Shown piece after piece: positions 24,088 to 32,592 of a DNA stretch of 64,000 bases. The notes beneath the pieces are model-generated. The model saw only the letters and a list, made by a program, of their open reading frames with translations, had not been told where the DNA came from and did no database searches. Location of the stretch: the NCBI RefSeq assembly GCF_015356115.1, contig NZ_CP063056.1:2432735-2496734 (forward strand), written 5' to 3'. The stretch comes from Rodentibacter haemolyticus (GTDB lineage: Bacteria; Pseudomonadota; Gammaproteobacteria; Enterobacterales; Pasteurellaceae). Numbering within the stretch: the first letter of the stretch is position 1; each line of letters starts with the position of its first letter. The position numbers and the translations under genes are program-made.

Positions 24088-25533
24088 TTATTTAGCTAAT
24101 TTGCTACGAATTGCATCCGCTAATTCTGTGCTTACTTTTTCAAAATGAGCTAATTGTCTTTCTACAATTTCCGGTACGGTTACACCTGAAAGGCCTGCTG
24201 CAAAGTTACTTGCTAATCGGTCTTTTTCTTCACAAGTGAAGATATTGTATAACGCCGCAGGTTGTGAATAGTAATCTTCATCGTATTCACGGAAATTAAA
24301 GTGCGCCGCTTCACGTTCAATTTGCAGTGGCACTTGATCGTGGGTTGGAACATAAGTTTCAAAACGGTTAGGAGCATAGTTCGGGTTAGTACCGCCGTTG
24401 TGATCCACACGCATTGCACCATCACGGTGAGTCGTGTGATATGGGCATTTTGGTGCGTTCACCGGAATTTGATGGTGGTTCACACCTAAACGGTAACGTT
24501 GTGCATCTTGGTAAGAGAATAAACGCCCTTGTAACATACGGTCAGGAGAGAAACCAATTCCCGGTACAATATTGCTTGGTGCAAATGCCGCTTGCTCTAC
24601 TTCGGCAAAGTAGTTTTGCGGATTGCGGTTTAACTCTAATACACCCACTTCGATAACCGGATAGTCAGCGTGCGGCCATACTTTCGTTAAGTCGAAGGCA
24701 TAGTTATGTTTATGAGCATCTGCTTCAGGCATAATTTGTACTTGAACCGTCCAACGTGGGAACTCGCCACGCTCAATCGCTTCGTATAAATCCTGTTGGC
24801 TGGATTCACGGTTCTCACCCACTACTTTTGCTGCTTCTTCATTCGTGTAGAATTTATGACCTTGTTGAGTTTTGAAGTGGAATTTCACCCAGAAACGCTC
24901 ATTGGCTTCATTCACAAAGCTATAAGTGTGGCTGCCGTAACCGTTCATATGACGCAAGGTTTGTGGAATACCACGGTCAGAGAACAAGGTCATAATTTGG
25001 TGCATTGACTCAGGGTGGCGAGACCAGAAATCCCACGCTGCATTGGCATCACGCAAGTTGGTTTGCGGGTTACGTTTTTGAGTGTGAATAAAATCCGGGA
25101 ACTTTAATGGATCACGGATAAAGAAAACAGGGGTGTTGTTACCCACTAAATCCCAGTTACCTTGTGAGGTATAGAATTTTAATGAGAAACCACGCACATC
25201 ACGTTCGGCATCAGCCGCACCACGTTCACCGGCAACGGTTGAAAAACGTAATAAAACTTCGGTTTGTGTTCCCGGCTTGAATACGGCTGCCTTAGTATAT
25301 TTGGTGATGTCTTGAGTTACGGTGAAAGTACCGTAAGCGGCAGAACCTTTAGCGTGAACGACACGCTCAGGAATACGCTCACGAGCAAAGTGAGCTAATT
25401 TTTCTTGAAACCAAACATCTTGTAATAATAAAGGGCCACGTGGACCGGCTGACATAGTGTTGTCATTATCTACAACAGGAGAGCCTGCTGCGGTCGTTAA
25501 GGCGTTATGATCAAATGGACATTTTCCAGACAT
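24088..25533 (-). CDS. katA: Monofunctional haem catalase
   Basis: A 481-residue small-subunit catalase (HktE type of Haemophilus) that dismutates hydrogen peroxide. The catalytic His lies in ERVVHAKGSAAYGTF, the Asn in DLVGNNTPVFFIRDP, and the proximal haem Tyr in RLFSYQDAQRYRLGVNH. The N-terminus MSGKCPFDHNALTT is typical. It has its own promoter with a candidate OxyR site and a bidirectional terminator, so it is monocistronic. Confidence 0.97.
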   Translation of the reverse strand: MSGKCPFDHNALTTAAGSPVVDNDNTMSAGPRGPLLLQDVWFQEKLAHFARERIPERVVHAKGSAAYGTFTVTQDITKYTKAAVFKPGTQTEVLLRFSTVAGERGAADAERDVRGFSLKFYTSQGNWDLVGNNTPVFFIRDPLKFPDFIHTQKRNPQTNLRDANAAWDFWSRHPESMHQIMTLFSDRGIPQTLRHMNGYGSHTYSFVNEANERFWVKFHFKTQQGHKFYTNEEAAKVVGENRESSQQDLYEAIERGEFPRWTVQVQIMPEADAHKHNYAFDLTKVWPHADYPVIEVGVLELNRNPQNYFAEVEQAAFAPSNIVPGIGFSPDRMLQGRLFSYQDAQRYRLGVNHHQIPVNAPKCPYHTTHRDGAMRVDHNGGTNPNYAPNRFETYVPTHDQVPLQIEREAAHFNFREYDEDYYSQPAALYNIFTCEEKDRLASNFAAGLSGVTVPEIVERQLAHFEKVSTELADAIRSKLAK

Positions 25534-25574
25534 AAGATTGCTCCAAATTAGTTAGTAAGTAAATTTCGTTCGTG

Positions 25575-25629
25575 ATTATAATTTGGCTTAAAAATTTAGC
25601 AATCTATCAAATGAATAACATATAACTAT
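25575..25629 (-). promoter_or_regulatory. katA promoter with candidate OxyR site
   Basis: On the minus strand a perfect TATAAT (25580-25575) lies 17 bp from a poor -35 (ATTGCT, 25603-25598). Overlapping and upstream of that -35 are AATTTAGCAATCTAT (25593-25607) and ATAACATATAACTAT (25615-25629), separated by 7 bp, which fit the OxyR pattern ATAGnTnnnAnCTAT-N7-repeat with several mismatches. OxyR control of this catalase is known in Haemophilus; the site call is inference. Confidence 0.45.
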
Positions 25630-25768
25630 CAATAATTAGGTTTTGATAGGTTCGGTGCATTTAAAGATGTCTGTTTTTTATGATTTTTCTAGAGTTTTAG
25701 GAAGAAATAAGCATATTTTAGTATAGAATCTAAATGTAACAATTTTGTTACTTAAAGTTTATAGTATT

Positions 25769-25924
25769 AGCACTTGCACAAATCATCGTAGGGTACCGTT
25801 AGGCAAAGCAGTAACGCACCAATTGAGGGTTTTATGATGAAATGCTATGTTACGTAAAGCTTAACGCACTCTACCCTCGATAAATATTTGGATATAAAAT
25901 TCTCTTTGTGCGACTGATACATAA
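25769..25924 (-). repeat. ~155-bp interspersed palindromic repeat, copy B
   Basis: The reverse complement aligns end to end with copies A and C: TTATGTATCAGTCGCACAAA at the start, two palindromic cores (GTGCGTTAAGCTTTACGTAA; GGTGCGTTACTGCTTTGCCT), and TGATTTGTGCAAGTGCT at the end. It sits in the 784-bp gap between katA and lysS. Confidence 0.85.
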
Positions 25925-25939
25925 TGCCGAAAAAATATT

Positions 25940-26023
25940 ATGCAAACAAACAACCTTTTATATCAACAATCTATTGGCTTTGCCAAAAGACAAGATTTTG
26001 TCGATTTATATCGGGAGATATAA
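25940..26023 (+). other. Short unexplained open frame (27 codons)
   Basis: ATG at 25940 opens a frame beginning MQTNNLLYQQSIGFAK and ending DFVDLYREI before TAA. Its composition looks more protein-like than the surrounding AT-rich DNA, but there is no clear ribosome site and I do not recognise it. It may be the edge of a lost gene, lying between repeat copy B and the ydfG remnant. Confidence 0.25.
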
Positions 26024-26061
26024 AATCATTAAAAGATACCGGATATGTAGTATCTACAATA

Positions 26062-26149
26062 AACATTGACAGAACATTATCTGATCCCCCAAGAGCACCG
26101 CATTAACCGTATTGAAGTGATGCCGACTGTCCAAACCTTTCGCCGTTAG
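26062..26149 (+). pseudogene. Remnant of the 3' end of a ydfG-like short-chain dehydrogenase gene
   Basis: The frame ending at TAG 26147-26149 reads EHRINRIEVMPTVQTFRR and stops. This matches the C-terminus of the intact YdfG encoded at 35773-36531 (HVNINRIEVMPTAQTFNP). Further upstream, AACATTGACAGAACATTATC resembles the corresponding bases of ydfG, but the frame is lost. Only about 90 bases of homology survive. Confidence 0.75.
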
Positions 26150-26275
26150 CTGTGGTGTACAGGGTATAACCCATAACGAAAGTGCGGTCAATTTTTAGGG
26201 TATTTTAATCACAAGTGGATTAAGTTTTCTTTGCTTATGCTTTGAGAGAAACTGTTTTTTTACTTAAAGTAAAAT

Positions 26276-26306
26276 AACAATCCGCACGCGTTATGTGCGG
26301 ATTGTT
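26276..26306 (-). terminator. Terminator of lysS
   Basis: AACAATCCGCAC (26276-26287) pairs with GTGCGGATTGTT (26295-26306), a 12-bp perfect stem with a 7-nt loop and T-rich flanks. It begins 12 bp beyond the lysS stop. The rest of 26150-26275 contains one uptake core near 26182 and no gene. Confidence 0.85.
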
Positions 26307-26317
26307 ATTTATCGCTT

Positions 26318-27826
26318 TTATTTGGTTCGCATTGCTGGGAAAAGAATGACATCTCGAATGGACGGTGCATTGGCGAATAACATTGCCAAACGGTCGATAC
26401 CCAAGCCTTCGCCGGCAGTTGGCGGTAAACCGTGCTCAAGTGCCACAACAAAATCGTCATCTTTAAACATCGCTTCATCGTCTCCAGCTTCTTTGGCGGC
26501 AACTTGATCATCAAAGCGTTGATTTTGATCTTCCGCATCATTTAGTTCGGAGAATCCGTTACCGATTTCACGTCCGCCGATAAATAATTCAAATCGATCG
26601 GTGACTTCCGGGTTTTCATCGTTACGGCGTGCCAATGGGGAAATTTCCGCTGGATGTGCCATTAAGAAAGTCGGCTGAATTAAATGATGCTCTGCCACTT
26701 CTTCAAAAATCACATTGACTAAGCTGCCTAAACCCCAAGATTTTTGTATATCAATACCCAATTTTTCAGCAATGACTTTTGCTCGCCCGAAATCGTATAA
26801 ATCGTCTTTGACAATGCCTTTATCAGCACCATATTTAAGAATGGCATCGTGCATTGTAATACGTTCAAACGGTTTGCCGAAGTCAAATTCATATTTACCG
26901 TAAGGGAGAATGGTTGTGCCTAAAATATCTAATGCCAATTTACGTAATAATTCTTCGGTATTATCCATTAAGTCGTGGTAATCCGCATAGGCTTGGTAGT
27001 ATTCCAACATCGTAAATTCTGGATTGTGGCGAATAGAAACACCTTCATTGCGGAAATTGCGGTTAAGTTCAAATACTCGCTCAAATCCGCCAACTACAAG
27101 GCGTTTGAGATAAAGTTCCGGGGAAATGCGCAAATACATATCCGCATCAAGGGCATTGTGATGGGTGACAAACGGGCGTGCGGAGGCACCGCCGGGGATC
27201 GCTTGCAACATTGGGGTTTCCACTTCTAAGAACCCTTTACCGATAAAATATTCACGAATACTGGCAACGACTTTAGAACGAATAATAAAAGTACGACGGG
27301 ACTGTTCATTGGAAATTAAATCAAGATAACGTTGGCGATAACGAGTTTCCTGATCCGATAAGCCGTGGAATTTTTCCGGCAATGGACGAAGTGCTTTGGT
27401 CAGCAGCTCAACTTGGTTGCAACGCACGGTCAATTCGTTGGTTTTGGTTTTAAATAATGTGCCGCTTACGCCGACAATATCACCCAAATCCCAGTTGCCT
27501 ACGTTGTCGGCATATTCGCCTTCGTTGAGGTTATCACGGGCGATATAAAGTTGAATACGGTCACTGACATCTTGTAACGTCACGAAAGTGGCTTTTCCCA
27601 TAATGCGGCGAGTCATAATTCGCCCGGCGATTTTGACATTGATTTCCGTGGATTTTAGGAATTCGCCATCAGCGTTATCATAAAGTTGATGTAAATCCAG
27701 TGCTAACGCATCGCGGCGAAAAGTATTGGGAAATGGGTTGCCTTTTGCTCGTAACGCAGCGAGTTTTTCACGGCGTACCGCCATTTCTCCTTGAAAATCT
27801 AATTCGGGTGTTTGTTGTTCTGCCAT
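26318..27826 (-). CDS. lysS: Lysyl-tRNA synthetase (class II)
   Basis: A 502-residue class IIb aminoacyl-tRNA synthetase. The N-terminal OB-fold anticodon-binding domain covers about residues 60-150 (IAGRIMTRRIMGKATFVTLQ). The catalytic domain has motif 1 around SIREYFIGKGFLEVETPMLQ, motif 2 around FELNRNFRNEGVSIRHNPEF, and motif 3 with GEGLGIDRLAMLF. Elsewhere in gammaproteobacteria prfB precedes lysS directly. Here the upstream neighbour is cadB, and a prfB remnant lies about 5 kb further on. Confidence 0.97.
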   Translation of the reverse strand: MAEQQTPELDFQGEMAVRREKLAALRAKGNPFPNTFRRDALALDLHQLYDNADGEFLKSTEINVKIAGRIMTRRIMGKATFVTLQDVSDRIQLYIARDNLNEGEYADNVGNWDLGDIVGVSGTLFKTKTNELTVRCNQVELLTKALRPLPEKFHGLSDQETRYRQRYLDLISNEQSRRTFIIRSKVVASIREYFIGKGFLEVETPMLQAIPGGASARPFVTHHNALDADMYLRISPELYLKRLVVGGFERVFELNRNFRNEGVSIRHNPEFTMLEYYQAYADYHDLMDNTEELLRKLALDILGTTILPYGKYEFDFGKPFERITMHDAILKYGADKGIVKDDLYDFGRAKVIAEKLGIDIQKSWGLGSLVNVIFEEVAEHHLIQPTFLMAHPAEISPLARRNDENPEVTDRFELFIGGREIGNGFSELNDAEDQNQRFDDQVAAKEAGDDEAMFKDDDFVVALEHGLPPTAGEGLGIDRLAMLFANAPSIRDVILFPAMRTK

Positions 27827-27860
27827 TGATGTTGCTCCTTAAATATCGTTAGTGGTTACC

Positions 27861-27889
27861 ATTATAAGCATGGGTTAAATTCGGGCCAA
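27861..27889 (-). promoter_or_regulatory. Promoter of lysS
   Basis: On the minus strand TTGGCC (27889-27884) and a perfect TATAAT (27866-27861) are 17 bp apart. TAAGGAG provides the ribosome site before the ATG at 27826. This supports independent transcription of lysS rather than readthrough from prfB. Confidence 0.6.
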
Positions 27890-28042
27890 AGTAGTACGAA
27901 GCCTTGTGGTTATAAATCAATTTCCTGCGTTTTGTAGGGAAAATCCGTTTAATCGTTGTTTATTTATCTCCTTTTCCATGATGTTTATACTCCTTGATTA
28001 TAAGAATAATTAATTATTTTTCATCAAAAATAAATAAAATTT

Positions 28043-28094
28043 ATGATATAGATCAATATAAGTTTATCTTATTAGATCAATAATCTTATTAGAT
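28043..28094 (+). promoter_or_regulatory. Candidate control elements upstream of cadBA
   Basis: ATGAT-ATAG-ATCAA (28043-28056) matches the FNR consensus TTGAT-N4-ATCAA at 9 of 10 positions. It is followed by two perfect direct copies of ATCTTATTAGAT (28066-28077 and 28083-28094), 17 bp start to start, of unknown function; LysR-type or CadC binding is possible. cadBA is induced by acid, lysine and low oxygen in E. coli; the assignment here is inference. Confidence 0.4.
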
Positions 28095-28149
28095 AATTTG
28101 AATTTGTGATTATCTAAATGGTTAATTTTTTCTTAAAAGAGGTGATCTT

Positions 28150-29466
28150 ATGAGTCCATCCAAAAAGATAGGTCTTTTTACCTGTATAGCGGTTGTTGCG
28201 GGTAACATGATGGGAAGCGGGATTGCATTGCTGCCTGCAAGTTTAGCGAAAGTAGGTTCTATATCTATTTTCGGTTGGATTATCGCAACATTGGGGGCAT
28301 TAGCTTTAGCTTATGTTTTTGCACGACTGAGTACAAAAAATCCTCAAGAAGGCGGACCTATTGCTTATGCTGGCGAAGTTTCGCCAATGTTGGGATACCA
28401 AACTTCAATTCTGTATTATCACGCGAATTGGATTGGTAATTTAGCGATTGCGATAACGGCAGTTGCTTATTCATCCGTTTTCTTTCCTATATTAAATGAA
28501 CCAATCCCCGCAGCGATAGCGGCGATTGTTGCAGTCTGGTTGTTCACATTTGTGAATTTGCTGGGAGGGGCTTGGGTTAGTCGATTAACTTCAATTGGTC
28601 TGATTTTAGTTTTGATTCCTGTTATTGGTACAGCGATTTTTGGTTGGGCGTGGTTTGATCGTGATATTTATCAAGCCAACTGGATTGCTGAAGGATCAAT
28701 GGGTTCTTCCAAAGCTGTGATTAATTCCGTTTTACTATGCCTATGGGCATTTGTCGGTGTTGAATCCGCTTCAGTCAGTAGTGGCTTGGTAAAAGATCCG
28801 CAAAGAACAGTTCCGCTTGCTACGTTATTGGGAACCGGGTTGGCTGGTATCGTGTATGTTATGGCTTCTCAAGTTATTTCCGGTATGTTTCCAAATGCGG
28901 AAGTGGCTTCATCAGGGGCGCCTTTTGCTTTAAGTGCTTCAAAAATTATAGGTGAGTGGGCATCACCTTTTGTTTCTGCCTTTACTGCGATTGCCTGTTT
29001 AACTTCTTTGGGCTCGTGGATGATGCTGGTTGGTCAAGCCGGCTTAAGAGCAGCAAGTGATGGCAATTTCCCTAAAGTCTTTGGTGAAACCGATCGTAAC
29101 GGTGTGCCTAGAAAAGGGCTGATTGCCGCTTCAACAATGATGACGATTCTTATGTTATTACTCACGGTAATGAGTGCAAGTGGCTCGAATGCCGCAGACT
29201 TATTTACTCAACTGACAAGTATTGCCGTTATGCTGACAATGTTCCCTTATTTCTATTCCGCAATAAATTTAATTCGTTTTGAAGGCGTAACTACAAAAAG
29301 CACATTAAGTTTATTGGCTTCCATTCTAGCGATTTTATTTTGTTTTATCGCTTTAGCTGGTGCCGAACATTATCAAATTACTGCAACGATTCTGGTTTCA
29401 TTAGCCATTTTTGCGTTTTATGCAAAAAAACTGGGGCACCAACAATCTAATTCACAATCAATCTAA
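28150..29466 (+). CDS. cadB: Lysine/cadaverine antiporter
   Basis: A 438-residue, roughly 12-segment APC-family exchanger that imports lysine and exports cadaverine. It follows E. coli CadB closely in conserved stretches: KKIGLFTCIAVVAGNMMGSG at the N-terminus, NPQEGGPIAYAGEVSP, YYHANWIGNLAIAITAV, LLCLWAFVGVESASVS and SLGSWMMLVGQAG. PotE is a paralogue, but linkage to a lysine decarboxylase settles the choice. AGAGGTGA precedes the ATG; the gap to cadA is 10 bp. Confidence 0.93.
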   Translation: MSPSKKIGLFTCIAVVAGNMMGSGIALLPASLAKVGSISIFGWIIATLGALALAYVFARLSTKNPQEGGPIAYAGEVSPMLGYQTSILYYHANWIGNLAIAITAVAYSSVFFPILNEPIPAAIAAIVAVWLFTFVNLLGGAWVSRLTSIGLILVLIPVIGTAIFGWAWFDRDIYQANWIAEGSMGSSKAVINSVLLCLWAFVGVESASVSSGLVKDPQRTVPLATLLGTGLAGIVYVMASQVISGMFPNAEVASSGAPFALSASKIIGEWASPFVSAFTAIACLTSLGSWMMLVGQAGLRAASDGNFPKVFGETDRNGVPRKGLIAASTMMTILMLLLTVMSASGSNAADLFTQLTSIAVMLTMFPYFYSAINLIRFEGVTTKSTLSLLASILAILFCFIALAGAEHYQITATILVSLAIFAFYAKKLGHQQSNSQSI

Positions 29467-29476
29467 GGAGCATATT

Positions 29477-31615
29477 ATGAAAACAATTTTAATCGGGCAC
29501 AATAAAGAAACAAAATATCTTAATGAACTTAGCCACCATATTGAACACAGCCATTATGCCGTTATTCAAACAACCGGACAGGGAGAATTACTTTCCTTAT
29601 TGAAAAATAATGCACGAATTTCAGCGGTTCTGTTTACGGTGGATTTTTTCTACGATGATTTTGTCAATCAAGAGTTGGTGAAAAAAATTATTGAAATTAA
29701 TGAAAATTTACCGATTTTTGTACTCAAGGAAAACGAAAGTGGTATAGAAATTGATTTTGATGTCATTGATGATTGTGTGCAATATATCGACAGTAGTTTG
29801 TATAGTCATACGGAAGTCATCAAACAAATCGACAAATCTATCTCGCATTATATTGATCAAATCACACCTCCCTTCACCAAAGCCTTGTTTCATTACGTTA
29901 ATGAAAGTAAATATACATTCTGTACACCGGGTCATATGGGCGGCACAGCGTTTCAGCGCTCGCCGATAGGCAGTATTTTTTATGATTTCTTTGGTGAAAA
30001 CAGTTTTAAATCCGATATTTCCGTATCGATGAATGAACTGGGTTCTTTATTGGATCATTCTGGTCCCCATGCGGAAGCGGAAAAATATATTGCTGACATT
30101 TTTAATGCGGATCGCAGTTATATTGTGACGAATGGTACATCGACAGCCAATAAAATTGTCGGTATGTATTCCGTTCCTTCAGGGGAAACGGTTCTTATTG
30201 ATCGTAATTGTCACAAATCCTTGACTCACTTACTGATGATGAGTGACGTGATCCCGATTTATCTTAAACCAACCCGTAATGCTTACGGATTACTTGGTGG
30301 TATTCCGGAATCTGAGTTTGAACCTCAATCAATTGAGCGAAAAATTGCCGAAATAAAAGGGGCGAAATGGCCTATACATGCTGTGATTACGAATTCGACT
30401 TATGACGGTTTGTTCTATAACACTGATAAAATCAAGCAAAATTTAGCAGTGAGATCGATTCACTTTGATTCTGCTTGGGTTCCTTATACGAATTTTAGCC
30501 CGATTTACAATGGAAAAACCGGTATGGGGGGAATAAGTGTGCCGGATAAAGTGATTTATGAAACGCAATCAACTCATAAATTATTGGCAGCATTTTCACA
30601 AGCGTCAATGATTCATATTAAAGGTGAGATTAATGAAGAAACCTTCAATGAGGCCTATATGATGCATACATCTACCTCTCCGAATTACGGCATTGTTGCT
30701 TCAACCGAAGTTGCTGCGGCAATGATGAAAGGGAATAACGGTAAGCATTTAATGCGAGATGCAATAGAAAGAGCGGTCAAATTTAGAAAAGTAATTAAAA
30801 ATCATAAACAGGCGATTGATTCGTGGTACTTCGATGTTTGGCAACCTCAAAACATTGATTGTATTGAATGTTGGGAGCTAGAGCCTGAAAGTATGTGGCA
30901 TGGCTTTAGCAATATTGATCCGCAACATATGTATCTTGATCCGATAAAAGTAACACTTTTAACGCCGGGGTTGAATCAAAATGGCGAATTGGAAGAAACG
31001 GGAATTCCGGCAACACTGGTGTCAAAATTCCTTGATTCAAGGGGGATTATTGTTGAAAAAACTGGTCCTTATAATTTATTAGTATTGTTCAGTTTCGGTA
31101 TTGACGATACGAAAGCAATGGGGTTATTACAAAGCTTAAATGAGTTCAAAGAAATGTATGATGCTAATTTATCTGTCAAAAAGGTTTTACCAGAAATTTA
31201 TGCCCAAGATCCACATTTTTATGTGAATATGACAATTCAAGAATTAGCACAGGGTATTCATCAATTAATCTGTAAACATCAGTTACCAAATTTGATGTTT
31301 AATGCGTTTGAAGTGTTACCAAAAATGGTAATGACGCCAAATAATGCTTTCCAACTTGAATTAAATGGCAAAATAGAAGACTGCTATTTGGAGAATATGA
31401 TTGGTAAAGTCAATGCAAATATGATTCTTCCGTATCCCCCGGGTGTTCCTTTAGTTATGCCGGGAGAGATGATTACCGAAGAAAGCCGATCTATTTTAGA
31501 TTTCTTAATGATGTTGTGTGAAATCGGATCTCATTATCCGGGCTTTGAAACGGATATTCACGGCGCTTATCGGCAAGATGACGGACGTTATAAAGTCAAA
31601 GTCTTATCGATGTAG
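29477..31615 (+). CDS. cadA: Inducible lysine decarboxylase
   Basis: A 712-residue PLP-dependent decarboxylase (L-lysine to cadaverine plus CO2, consuming a proton). The N-terminal wing domain covers about residues 1-130, then KYTFCTPGHMGGTAFQRSP, SDISVSMNELGSLLDHSGPH and the PLP-lysine block TQSTHKLLAAFSQASM. Length and sequence match CadA/LdcI rather than ornithine decarboxylase SpeF. I take the ATG at 29477, preceded by AAGGAG, and not the upstream in-frame start at 29411, which lies inside cadB. The products raise cytoplasmic pH in acid. Confidence 0.95.
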   Translation: MKTILIGHNKETKYLNELSHHIEHSHYAVIQTTGQGELLSLLKNNARISAVLFTVDFFYDDFVNQELVKKIIEINENLPIFVLKENESGIEIDFDVIDDCVQYIDSSLYSHTEVIKQIDKSISHYIDQITPPFTKALFHYVNESKYTFCTPGHMGGTAFQRSPIGSIFYDFFGENSFKSDISVSMNELGSLLDHSGPHAEAEKYIADIFNADRSYIVTNGTSTANKIVGMYSVPSGETVLIDRNCHKSLTHLLMMSDVIPIYLKPTRNAYGLLGGIPESEFEPQSIERKIAEIKGAKWPIHAVITNSTYDGLFYNTDKIKQNLAVRSIHFDSAWVPYTNFSPIYNGKTGMGGISVPDKVIYETQSTHKLLAAFSQASMIHIKGEINEETFNEAYMMHTSTSPNYGIVASTEVAAAMMKGNNGKHLMRDAIERAVKFRKVIKNHKQAIDSWYFDVWQPQNIDCIECWELEPESMWHGFSNIDPQHMYLDPIKVTLLTPGLNQNGELEETGIPATLVSKFLDSRGIIVEKTGPYNLLVLFSFGIDDTKAMGLLQSLNEFKEMYDANLSVKKVLPEIYAQDPHFYVNMTIQELAQGIHQLICKHQLPNLMFNAFEVLPKMVMTPNNAFQLELNGKIEDCYLENMIGKVNANMILPYPPGVPLVMPGEMITEESRSILDFLMMLCEIGSHYPGFETDIHGAYRQDDGRYKVKVLSM

Positions 31616-31628
31616 CTTAATATAGTAA

Positions 31629-31664
31629 AATCGCCCGATTGGTGTTTGGTTCAATCGGGTGATT
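31629..31664. terminator. Terminator between cadA and argP
   Basis: AATCGCCCGATTG (31629-31641) pairs with CAATCGGGTGATT (31652-31664) with one G-U pair and a 10-nt loop. It sits in the convergent gap. Confidence 0.8.
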
Positions 31665-31666
31665 AT

Positions 31667-32548
31667 TTATTGTAATAACAATGTTCCTTTTTCTTTAATA
31701 CAAACACTGAGCTTTTTGATGGGTTCTGATTCTAAATTATACCGGTGCCAATAGAGTTTTTTATGTTGGACTAGTTCAGGTAATAAATTGATAATTTTTC
31801 CTTTCTCTAATTCATTACGAATTTGTTGTTTGGAAATCATACAACAAACAGAATTTTGTAAAATAAGTTGAACATAAGCTTCCGATGAGGGGACAACATG
31901 GCTGACCAAATTGCCCGGGCTAATGCCAAAATATTCCTGCAAAAAAATATGATGTTGATCAACAGATTGAGAGAAAGTTGCAATAGGAGCTTTAAGTAAA
32001 GCCTCTTTATTAACCCCCTGAGGAAAATATTTTTCTGCAAAATTTGGCGAAGAAACCAAAATATAATCTAATGAACCGATGTAATCACATTTTCCATTGA
32101 TAATAGGCTTAGAGTAAGTACTGACGGCTGCAACAACATCTCCGGAGATTAAACTATCCAAGGTTTTGGTTTCGTCTTCAATTTTAATATTCAGACGTAA
32201 AGTTGGATCGGTCAAGATGTCTTGGATTGCCGGTAGAAACCAAGTGGCAAGTGAGTCGGCATTAATTGACAGCGGAATACTCTCAATATTTAACCCGCCG
32301 TTATCAAAAATATCGTGCTCCAATAAATTAACATGGTAAAGCAGTTTTAATAACTTTTTTCCTAATTCGGTCGGTTTTGGCGGAACTGTACGCGTGACTA
32401 ACAGCTCGCCAAAATCATTTTCAAGTTGTTTAATCCGTTGAGATACGGCTGATTGAGTAATATTTAATTTATTTGATGCTTTTTCGAAGCCTTGCTCTTT
32501 AATAATCAAATCAAGTAATCGAAGAGATTTATAATCTATTTGTTGCAT
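31667..32548 (-). CDS. argP: LysR-family regulator, ArgP-like (lysine-responsive)
   Basis: A 293-residue LysR-type regulator. The HTH near the N-terminus (NKLNITQSAVSQRIKQLEND) and following RTVPPKPTELGKKLL match ArgP/IciA of E. coli. The effector domain keeps INADSLATWFLPA, EDETKTLDSLISGDVVAAVS and PSSEAYVQLILQNSVCCMIS. In E. coli ArgP senses lysine and arginine and controls argO, dapB and other lysine genes. I choose the ATG at 32548 by alignment to the ArgP N-terminus; an in-frame ATG nine codons upstream (32575) is the alternative. Convergence with cadBA suggests local control of lysine decarboxylation (inference). Confidence 0.85.
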   Translation of the reverse strand: MQQIDYKSLRLLDLIIKEQGFEKASNKLNITQSAVSQRIKQLENDFGELLVTRTVPPKPTELGKKLLKLLYHVNLLEHDIFDNGGLNIESIPLSINADSLATWFLPAIQDILTDPTLRLNIKIEDETKTLDSLISGDVVAAVSTYSKPIINGKCDYIGSLDYILVSSPNFAEKYFPQGVNKEALLKAPIATFSQSVDQHHIFLQEYFGISPGNLVSHVVPSSEAYVQLILQNSVCCMISKQQIRNELEKGKIINLLPELVQHKKLYWHRYNLESEPIKKLSVCIKEKGTLLLQ

Positions 32549-32592
32549 AACGTTTGTTAGGTTTTTATGTGTCATTAGAATAATTAAGCACC

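Noticed and set aside
25924..26106. 60-codon plus-strand frame after repeat copy B
   Set aside because: It starts inside the repeat boundary, runs out of frame through the ydfG remnant and resembles no protein.
29411..29476. Upstream start extending cadA by 22 codons
   Set aside because: The extension lies inside cadB and lacks homology; ATG 29477 has AAGGAG and aligns with CadA N-termini.
28150..31615. potE-speF (ornithine) assignment
   Set aside because: Both proteins follow CadB and CadA/LdcI much more closely, including the 712-residue length and block order.
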